Assembly (NCBI GenBank): GCA_934418125.1
Contig: CAKRWT010000003.1
Span: 62,001 to 126,000, forward strand
DNA length: 64,000 bases
Source: an uncultured Lachnospiraceae bacterium
GTDB lineage: Bacteria > Bacillota > Clostridia > Lachnospirales > Lachnospiraceae
Direction of reading: 5' to 3'
Of the stretch, positions 57,868 to 64,000 are shown piece after piece. The position numbers and the translations under genes were made by a program. Numbering within the stretch: position 1 is the stretch's first letter; each line of letters starts with the position of its first letter. Below the pieces are notes generated by a model. The model saw only the letters and a program-made list of their open reading frames with translations, was not told the DNA's origin and ran no database searches.

Positions 57868-59421
57868 GAAAGAGGCAGACTGTTCCAGGAAGGCTGTCTG
57901 GTCAGGTGCATCAAAGTGTTCAATCGCCAGATATCCTTTGTATCCATCTTCCTTTAACCGCCGGATAAGCGGTGCTACCGGCAGGTAACCGCCACCGGTG
58001 GGTACGGTTGCCAGCCCTTTCCGGTACTGCCAGTCCGGGTTTCCATCCGGTTCTATACCCCTGTCCTTACAATGGACATGCACAACGAAATCCTGCAACA
58101 CTTCATAAGCCCTGGCCACATCTTCATCTGCATAAGCAAAATTCCCCATATCCAGGGTATAGCAAAGTCCCGGTACTTTTTCCATATAATAAAGAAGCTG
58201 ATACATCCTGGAGTAGGGTGCCTTATTATCGTCATAATCCTCCAGCGTTACCATAACACCTTTGGTATTGGCGTAGGCTACCAGCTGCTGTAAGGCATGC
58301 ACGCTTTTCTGGATGGATTCATTCTGTTCCATCCATGCAAAGGTATCTTCTTTGGAAGTATGCAGCCGGTGGAGCGGATCGATTTCATCCAGTTCCAGGA
58401 AGCCCGGAATGATAAGAACCCTTCCGGCACCACACTGCTTTGCCAAATCAATCTGTGCATAGGCTAGAGCAGCATCCGCTGTATGCATAAAATCATACGT
58501 TTCAAAAATACAACTGATTTCCATCTGTAACTGTCCTAACAGGGGCATTAACCATTCCTTATCCCTTACCAAATCCCCATAATGAATTTCCAGTCCCTGA
58601 ATACCGTAAGCCTTTGCCTGTTCCAGCAACGCCGGAATACTTTCCTTTGTCTGTTCCCCGGCTTGCAGGATATGATTATAAAAAGTCGAGATTTTCATGG
58701 AACTCTTTTCCAAGGGTGTGATAACCTCCTGACAGTCCAGGTCAGCCTCTTTGCGGGTAATGGGTGTACACCAGGCAATGGCGTTTTTAAGAATCTGCTG
58801 TATCTGTGGCATATCATAAATCGGATATTCTTCGTGTCCCGGCTGGAAATAGAATATCTTTCCGTACCCTCTGGTAAAGGTACAGCCGCTTCTGAAAACC
58901 TCACCGCCGGCAAACCATCCGGTAAAAATGACATCATCCGGTTTGGGAATATCAAAATATTCTCCATACATTTCCTCTCTGGGAAGCTCAATATAGGCGG
59001 GCAGACCTGCCGCAATGGGGTGATAGGGTGCTGTAACAAAAAGCCTCTCCCTGTCCCCATGTCTCCATCTTAGTGTCATACTGGTTCCCAGTAACTTCTT
59101 CACAGGCTTGGAGTAGTGGGCGGAGTGGAGGGCAATCAGTCCCATGCCGCGTAATACATGTTCCCGGATTCGGTCGGTAACCTTATCCGAGAATTCCTCC
59201 TGTCTTGCATGGCTCCAGTAAATCAGCACATCCGTATGGCTTAAAACTTCCTCACTAAGCCCGTGCTCCGGCATTGCAAAGGTAGCTGTTCTGATTTCAT
59301 ACGACGGATTTTCTTTTAAAAATCCTGCAATACAGCCGTGGATTCCCTCCGGATACACCTTCCGGATATCCTCATATTCCTGTTCATGTACATATTCATT
59401 ATAAATCGTTATTCTTGTCAT
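57850..59421 (-). CDS. Fusion of ThuA-like domain and sugar isomerase-type TIM barrel
   Basis: 523 residues. N-terminal 1-220 is a ThuA (trehalose-utilisation type, amidotransferase-like) domain: LIYWSHARQEEFSD, RGMGLIALHSAHYSKP, FYFQPGHEEYPIYD. After a linker the C-terminal part (from ~241) is a xylose isomerase-like/AP-endonuclease-2 barrel with putative metal ligands Glu394 (VTLEDYDD), Asp424 (YTLDMGN), His450 (VHVHCKDR) and Glu501 (YLAIEHFD). No fixed reaction; a sugar oxidation/epimerisation role is plausible. GAGG precedes the ATG. Confidence 0.88.
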   Translation of the reverse strand: MTRITIYNEYVHEQEYEDIRKVYPEGIHGCIAGFLKENPSYEIRTATFAMPEHGLSEEVLSHTDVLIYWSHARQEEFSDKVTDRIREHVLRGMGLIALHSAHYSKPVKKLLGTSMTLRWRHGDRERLFVTAPYHPIAAGLPAYIELPREEMYGEYFDIPKPDDVIFTGWFAGGEVFRSGCTFTRGYGKIFYFQPGHEEYPIYDMPQIQQILKNAIAWCTPITRKEADLDCQEVITPLEKSSMKISTFYNHILQAGEQTKESIPALLEQAKAYGIQGLEIHYGDLVRDKEWLMPLLGQLQMEISCIFETYDFMHTADAALAYAQIDLAKQCGAGRVLIIPGFLELDEIDPLHRLHTSKEDTFAWMEQNESIQKSVHALQQLVAYANTKGVMVTLEDYDDNKAPYSRMYQLLYYMEKVPGLCYTLDMGNFAYADEDVARAYEVLQDFVVHVHCKDRGIEPDGNPDWQYRKGLATVPTGGGYLPVAPLIRRLKEDGYKGYLAIEHFDAPDQTAFLEQSASFLREFL

Positions 59422-59512
59422 TCAAAACCTCGTTTCCATGCGCCCTGTTGCGCATCCTTCCTTCTATGCTAATTAGGATAGCATCTGTAACTTCTAAAAT
59501 CCACAAAAATTA

Positions 59513-59541
59513 TTTCAAAAAGAGCAGAAAGATGGTACAAT
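59513..59541 (+). promoter_or_regulatory. Promoter for the YbaK-type gene
   Basis: TTTCAA (59513-59518), a 17-base spacer, TACAAT (59536-59541), about 46 bases before the start. Confidence 0.6.
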
Positions 59542-59587
59542 AATACGCAGGTTTACAGAACGAAAAAAGATTCTCAGGAGGCTTATT

Positions 59588-60061
59588 ATGGCAATCGAAC
59601 AGGTGAAAAACTACTTTAAACAATATAATATGGCTGATAAAATCATCGAACTGGATGAATCCAGTGCTACCGTGGAATTAGCAGCCCATGCACTTTCCTG
59701 CGAACCGGCAAGAATTGCAAAGACCTTATCCTTTCTGGTAGGAGAGCAGCCCATCCTGATTGTCTGTGCCGGTGATGTGAAGATAGACAACGCAAAATAT
59801 AAAGCAGTCTTTGGTACAAAAGCCAAAATGTTAGCACCAGCAGAGGTTGAAAATCGAACCGGACATGCTATCGGCGGTGTCTGCCCCTTCGGGATTAAGG
59901 AAGGCGTTTCCGTTTACCTGGACGAGTCCCTAAAGCGGTTTACCACCGTATTTCCTGCCTGCGGCAGTAGTAACAGTGCCATTGAATTAACCATCCCGGA
60001 ATTGGAACAGTACTCCGGTTATGAGAAATGGGTTGCTGTCTGCAAATTAAAAGAGGCATAA
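59588..60061 (+). CDS. YbaK/EbsC-family Cys-tRNA(Pro)-type deacylase
   Basis: 157 residues. YbaK/ProX-type aminoacyl-tRNA editing fold: PARIAKTLSF, DNAKYKAVFG and NRTGHAIGGVCPFGI. Removes mischarged amino acids in trans in relatives; the precise tRNA is inferred. CAGGAGG precedes the ATG. Confidence 0.88.
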   Translation: MAIEQVKNYFKQYNMADKIIELDESSATVELAAHALSCEPARIAKTLSFLVGEQPILIVCAGDVKIDNAKYKAVFGTKAKMLAPAEVENRTGHAIGGVCPFGIKEGVSVYLDESLKRFTTVFPACGSSNSAIELTIPELEQYSGYEKWVAVCKLKEA

Positions 60062-60084
60062 AAGTCACTGGAAAGGAATTATTT

Positions 60085-60660
60085 ATGAAAAGGATTATCA
60101 AAAAAGGTAACTTTGGTTATCTCCAAAACAGACGTATTTACACCGGACTTAGAACATTACTCTTTTTTGCACTGAGTCTTGGTCTCTATGGAATGGGATA
60201 CTGGTCAACAGGAACCAACCAGAACCTGCTGACAATTGTTGCCATTCTGGGCTGTCTGCCTGCCTGCAAAAGCGCCGTAAATTTTATTATTTTCCTGCGG
60301 GCATCCGGTTGCAGTGAAACATTACACGCAAAGCTTATAGACTTTGATAACAGCGAAGGACTTCAGACTTTCTATGACCTTTATTTTACTTCTTACCAGA
60401 AGAATTATCCCATCAGCCACATGACTTTAAGGGGAAATGTGCTCTGCGGCATCACAGAAAGTACCAAGTGTGACTGCAATGGTGCCGAAAAGCATTTAGA
60501 GCAGATGTTATCCCAGGAGGGGATTAAGAATGTGACCGTTAAGATTTTTTCCCAAACCAGTAAATATATTGACCGACTAAGTCAGTTAGAAGCTCTGGAG
60601 ACTTCTGAGCATAAGAATCAGGATGAAATTATTTCGCTGTTGTATTCTATCTCTTTATAA
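60085..60660 (+). CDS. Small membrane protein of unknown function
   Basis: 191 residues from ATG 60085 (AAAGGAATT upstream). Two membrane helices (about 22-42 and 50-72), then a soluble domain with GNVLCGITESTKCDCNGAEK and a helical end. No family recognised. It lies 23 bases after the YbaK gene and 15 before the RluA gene. Confidence 0.72.
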   Translation: MKRIIKKGNFGYLQNRRIYTGLRTLLFFALSLGLYGMGYWSTGTNQNLLTIVAILGCLPACKSAVNFIIFLRASGCSETLHAKLIDFDNSEGLQTFYDLYFTSYQKNYPISHMTLRGNVLCGITESTKCDCNGAEKHLEQMLSQEGIKNVTVKIFSQTSKYIDRLSQLEALETSEHKNQDEIISLLYSISL

Positions 60661-60675
60661 AGAAACGGAGTCATC

Positions 60676-61719
60676 ATGTATCAGAAACAAATCAACGATA
60701 AGGAAGCCGGACAACGTCTGGACAAATATCTGCATAAGCTATTACCATTAGCAGGCACCAGCTTTCTGTATAAGATGCTGCGCAAGAAAAATATTACCTT
60801 AAACGGCAAAAAAGCCGATGGCAGCGAGAAAATTACCACAGGTGATGCCATAGCGATATTCTTTTCAGACGAAACCCTGGCTAAGTTCATGGGGAGTACG
60901 CCCTTACAGGAGGAGAGTAATCGCTCCAAGCAGCTTCCTGTCAGAAAGAAGCTGCCTGTTTCCGAATATCAGCAGGCATATCAGAAATTTTCTAAAGTGA
61001 AAGTACTTTATGAGAATGAACATCTGCTCCTTGCAGATAAACCAGTGGGTATTTTAACCCAGAAGGCATCCCCTTCCGATAGTTCCCTGAACGAATGGCT
61101 TATCGGCTACCTGCTTCACAGCCATTTCCTGGCAGAAGCCGATTTACAGACCTTTAAGCCTTCCGTATGCAACCGCTTAGACCGCAATACCAGCGGCATC
61201 GTTCTGTGTGCCAAATCTATCCGTGGGGCACAGCTTTTAGGCGAACTGTTACAGGAAAGAACCCTTGAGAAATATTATCAACTGTATGTCAAAGGGATTC
61301 TGGATAAAGAACAGCTTATGGAAGGCTATCTGATAAAAGATGAACGAAGAAATAAGGTTTCTGTTGGAAAAGAGGCTCCTCAAGAGGAAGCTGTCTCTTA
61401 TTCTTATATTAAAACCTATTATAAACCACTGGCATTCCAGAAGGACAAAACCCTTCTGGAAGTGGAATTGCTGACTGGAAAACCCCATCAAATCAGGGCT
61501 CATCTGGCAAGCATCGGACACCCCCTGTTAGGAGATTACAAATATGGCGACAGAGTATGGAATGACCATTACCGGAAGAAATATCACATTACTTCGCAAC
61601 TGTTACATGCTTATAAGATAGTATTTCCCATACTGAATGCCCCTTTTGAGGATATCAGCGGCAGGACTTTCTGCACCGATATTCCTCTGATTTTCCAACA
61701 GTTAGAAAAAGAGGATTGA
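60676..61719 (+). CDS. RluA-type pseudouridine synthase
   Basis: 347 residues. N-terminal S4 domain (GQRLDKYLHKLL), catalytic NRLDRNTSGIVLCAK, and LTGKPHQIRAHLASIGHPLLGD. RluA/RluC/RluD class; target uncertain, rRNA of the large subunit likely. 15 bases after the previous gene. Confidence 0.92.
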   Translation: MYQKQINDKEAGQRLDKYLHKLLPLAGTSFLYKMLRKKNITLNGKKADGSEKITTGDAIAIFFSDETLAKFMGSTPLQEESNRSKQLPVRKKLPVSEYQQAYQKFSKVKVLYENEHLLLADKPVGILTQKASPSDSSLNEWLIGYLLHSHFLAEADLQTFKPSVCNRLDRNTSGIVLCAKSIRGAQLLGELLQERTLEKYYQLYVKGILDKEQLMEGYLIKDERRNKVSVGKEAPQEEAVSYSYIKTYYKPLAFQKDKTLLEVELLTGKPHQIRAHLASIGHPLLGDYKYGDRVWNDHYRKKYHITSQLLHAYKIVFPILNAPFEDISGRTFCTDIPLIFQQLEKED

Positions 61720-61723
61720 TGCT

Positions 61724-62257
61724 ATGGCAACCTGGAATTCCCGCGGACTGCGTGGTTCTACCTTAGAAGATTTGATTAATCGTACCAATGAAAAATATCT
61801 GGAAAACGGGCTGGCACTGATTCAGAAAATCCCTACCCCAATTACCCCGATTACCATTGACAAACAGACAAGACATATTACACTGGCTTATTTCGACCAG
61901 AAAAGCACTGTTGATTACATTGGTGCCGTTCAGGGGATTCCTGTCTGTTTTGATGCCAAGGAATGTGCCGTAGATACCTTTTCCCTGCAGAATATCCATA
62001 CTCATCAGGTTTCTTTTATGGAACAGTTCGAAAAGCAGAATGGTGTGGCTTTTTTTCTGATTTATTACACCCACCGGGATATGTTTTATTATCTGCCTTA
62101 TGAAATGTTACGTTTCTTTTGGGACAGGGCGCAAGAGGGCGGCAGGAAGAGTTTCCGTCTGGATGAATTGAACCCGGCTTATATTTTGCCAAAGAAACAC
62201 GGCATCTTGGTTCCCTATCTGGACATGTTACAGAAAGATTTGGAAGACAGGGCTTAG
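61724..62257 (+). CDS. recU: Holliday junction resolvase RecU
   Basis: 177 residues. NSRGLRGSTLEDLINRTN and IQKIPTPITPI are RecU signatures. The metal site of the PD-(D/E)XK fold reads VDYIGAVQG...CFDAKE, with Asp in place of the more usual Glu in the xAK motif. It resolves recombination intermediates. It follows the RluA gene by four bases. Confidence 0.88.
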   Translation: MATWNSRGLRGSTLEDLINRTNEKYLENGLALIQKIPTPITPITIDKQTRHITLAYFDQKSTVDYIGAVQGIPVCFDAKECAVDTFSLQNIHTHQVSFMEQFEKQNGVAFFLIYYTHRDMFYYLPYEMLRFFWDRAQEGGRKSFRLDELNPAYILPKKHGILVPYLDMLQKDLEDRA

Positions 62258-62263
62258 GTGTAG

Positions 62264-62292
62264 TTGACAAATAGAATAAAGTTCGGTATAGT
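62264..62292 (+). promoter_or_regulatory. Promoter of the histidine operon
   Basis: TTGACA (62264-62269), a 17-base spacer, TATAGT (62287-62292), close to consensus. Leader to 62388 contains two small dyads (62320-62333 and 62348-62361). Confidence 0.75.
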
Positions 62293-62388
62293 ATAAAAAG
62301 TTTAGTTCTCTAATTTAGTAGTGAATTATCACTTTAAAGTATTAAAGCGATAAAGGTATCGATTGTGGTCAGAACAAGGAGAATGGTT

Positions 62389-63501
62389 ATGAGTAAACAG
62401 TTAGTACATACACCAGAGGGTGTAAGAGACATTTACGGAGATGAAATGGCAAAAAAAACTGTCGTAGAACATCTTCTCCATGACAAGATTAAAGGGTATG
62501 GCTATCGTGATATCCAGACGCCTACCTTTGAATTTTTTGATGTATTTTCCAAGGAAGTAGGCACAACGCCTTCCAGGGAATTATATAAGTTTTTTGACAA
62601 GGAAGGTAATACGTTGGTTTTAAGACCCGACTTTACCCCTTCCATAGCTCGCTGTGCCGCCAAATATTTTATGGATGAGGATGTACCAATCCGTTTTTGT
62701 TATCAGGGGAATACCTTTACTAATACCTCTGATTTACAGGGAAAATTAAAAGAAGTAACCCAGATGGGTGCAGAGCTGATTGGTGATGATTCCGTTCAGG
62801 CAGATGCAGAAATGATTGCCATGACGATAGAAGCTCTCTACCATGCAGGACTATCTGATTTTCAAATCAGCATCGGCAATCTGGAGTATTTCAAGGGCAT
62901 CTGTGCCCAGGCTGGTCTGGATGAGGAAACTGAACTGGAAATCCGGGGACTGATTTCCGGCAAGAATTATTTCGGTGCGGAGGAGTTGTTGGATAGCATC
63001 AATGTGGAAAAACATGCCAAAGAAGCCCTGTTAAAAGTCAGCCACATGTTCGGTAGCGTGACCGTGCTGGATGAGGCTCTTGAAGTGGTTTCCAATAAAC
63101 GTTCCAAAGAGGCGGTTGAACGTCTTAAGAAAGTTTATCAGGTACTTTGTGATTATGGTGTGGAGAAGTATGTTTCCTTTGACCTTGGCATGTTAAGCAA
63201 GTATAATTATTATACTGGCATCATTTTCAAGGGATACACTTATGGCGTAGGGGATGCTATTATCAAAGGCGGTAGATACAACAATCTGCTCAGCCGTTTT
63301 GGAAAACAGTCACCTGCCATTGGTTTTGTCATTGTAGTAGACGACTTACTGGTTGCCATGAACAGACAGGGAACCGTTATCTCCGGCATGGAAAAGCGTT
63401 CCACCCTTTATTATACGGAAGAGAATTTTAAAGAACAGCTTATCAATGCCAAACGTATGCGCTCTGAAGGAAAATCGGTAGAACTTCTTCCGAAACGATA
63501 A
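62389..63501 (+). CDS. hisZ: ATP phosphoribosyltransferase regulatory subunit
   Basis: 370 residues. HisS-like catalytic-fold protein (HTPEGVRDIYG, LRPDFTPSIARCAA) without the HisRS anticodon-binding domain; it is the regulatory partner of the short-form HisG encoded next. AAGGA lies 7 bases before ATG 62389. 41 bases precede hisG. Confidence 0.93.
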   Translation: MSKQLVHTPEGVRDIYGDEMAKKTVVEHLLHDKIKGYGYRDIQTPTFEFFDVFSKEVGTTPSRELYKFFDKEGNTLVLRPDFTPSIARCAAKYFMDEDVPIRFCYQGNTFTNTSDLQGKLKEVTQMGAELIGDDSVQADAEMIAMTIEALYHAGLSDFQISIGNLEYFKGICAQAGLDEETELEIRGLISGKNYFGAEELLDSINVEKHAKEALLKVSHMFGSVTVLDEALEVVSNKRSKEAVERLKKVYQVLCDYGVEKYVSFDLGMLSKYNYYTGIIFKGYTYGVGDAIIKGGRYNNLLSRFGKQSPAIGFVIVVDDLLVAMNRQGTVISGMEKRSTLYYTEENFKEQLINAKRMRSEGKSVELLPKR

Positions 63502-63542
63502 AGCGTTTCAGCTAAAATCCAAATAGAAAGTGTGGAATGAAG

Positions 63543-64000
63543 ATGAGTGATGATAGATATCTGACCTTTGCCCTGGGAAAAGGTCGTCTTGCCAGTAAGA
63601 CAATGGAATTATTTGAAAAAATTGGGATTACCTGTGAAGAAATGAAAGATAAGGATTCCCGGAAACTGATTTTTGTCAATGAAGAATTAAAACTTAAATT
63701 TTTCTTAGCCAAAGGTCCGGATGTACCAACCTATGTGGAATACGGAGCTGCCGATATCGGTGTGGTAGGAAAAGACACCATTATGGAAGAGAACCGACGA
63801 GTTTATGAGGTGCTTGATTTAGGCTATGGTAAATGCCGCATGTGTGTCTGTGGTCCGGAAAGTGCCAGAGAGCTGTTACAACATCATGAAATGATTCGTG
63901 TCGCCAGCAAATACCCTAACATTGCGAAAGATTACTTCTATAACAAGAAGCATCAGACCGTTGATATTATTAAGTTAAATGGTTCCGTAGAGCTTGGTCC
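63543..64000 (+). CDS. hisG: ATP phosphoribosyltransferase, short form, 5' part
   Basis: Frame open from ATG 63543 to the end of the window (about 152 codons); the gene continues outside. [20 protein letters not shown] and [16 protein letters not shown] are HisG signatures. First step of histidine synthesis, PRPP plus ATP. Short HisG proteins need HisZ, whose gene is immediately upstream. In-frame ATG 63537 is an alternative start. Confidence 0.92.
   Translation, partial: MSDDRYLTFALGKGRLASKTMELFEKIGITCEEMKDKDSRKLIFVNEELKLKFFLAKGPDVPTYVEYGAADIGVVGKDTIMEENRRVYEVLDLGYGKCRMCVCGPESARELLQHHEMIRVASKYPNIAKDYFYNKKHQTVDIIKLNGSVELG

Overview
This window reads as a stretch of chromosome from a spore-forming clostridium, most likely a Lachnospiraceae gut anaerobe. 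The supporting evidence is the moderate-to-low GC content, strong GGAGG-type ribosome sites, TTGACA/TATAAT promoters, and a set of sporulation-lineage genes (yqfC, yqfD, a bofC-like gene, ylbJ, a spoVB-like flippase, tepA, ftsK/spoIIIE). Anaerobic metabolism genes (formate-tetrahydrofolate ligase, the electron-bifurcating NfnAB pair) agree. I cannot name a genus. Almost all genes run on the + strand in short, tightly packed operons. I found no rRNA, tRNA, CRISPR array, prophage or insertion sequence, and no gene-free stretch longer than 300 bases.

Layout. 1-9.9 kb: tail of metY, an unknown polytopic membrane protein, tepA, ftsK, the one-carbon pair fhs-folD, and a zinc-ribbon/TPR/chitobiase-like membrane protein. 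10-12.3 kb: nfnA-nfnB. 12.4-16.6 kb: a MORN-repeat membrane protein, a zinc-ribbon membrane protein, rlmH, pdp. 16.6-22.6 kb: yqfC-yqfD-phoH-(7TM-HD protein)-ybeY-spoVB-like; the HD protein sits in the slot of the c-di-AMP phosphodiesterase YqfF/PgpH but is shortened and has lost metal ligands. 22.7-26.3 kb: bofC-like plus two FAD proteins. 26.3-29.5 kb: proB, a DUF896 gene, 5-formyl-THF cyclo-ligase, proA. 29.5-30.2 kb: a zinc-sensor type ArsR repressor with a lone HMA domain protein. 30.3-32.6 kb: divergent uracil permease and upp.

32.6-42.6 kb: a lipoprotein coupled to metH, then a branched-chain amino acid block (ilvB, two different ilvN genes, ilvC, a TetR regulator, leuC, leuD). 42.6-45.4 kb: an unknown protein, a membrane diguanylate cyclase on the minus strand, and an unknown protein with a PD-(D/E)XK-like pattern plus a possible winged helix. 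45.4-49.7 kb: a type II topoisomerase pair that looks like topoisomerase IV (no GyrA box). 49.7-57.9 kb: rsmD-coaD, a coiled-coil protein, a membrane-anchored amidase, ylbJ (minus strand), an rsuA-type pseudouridine synthase, a HAD phosphatase, a YgiQ radical SAM protein and an SDR. 57.9-64 kb: a ThuA-TIM barrel fusion (minus strand), a YbaK-type deacylase, a small membrane protein, an RluA-type synthase, recU, and the start of the histidine operon (hisZ-hisG, cut by the window end).

How it fits together. One-carbon metabolism is spread over fhs, folD, the 5-formyl-THF cyclo-ligase and metH. Amino-acid synthesis is represented by pro, ilv/leu and his blocks. Most of the window is housekeeping DNA; the points most worth a second look are the degenerate HD protein, the PD-(D/E)XK/wHTH protein, the ArsR operator with its orphan HMA protein, the ThuA-isomerase fusion, and the terminator-like hairpin just ahead of the amidase.
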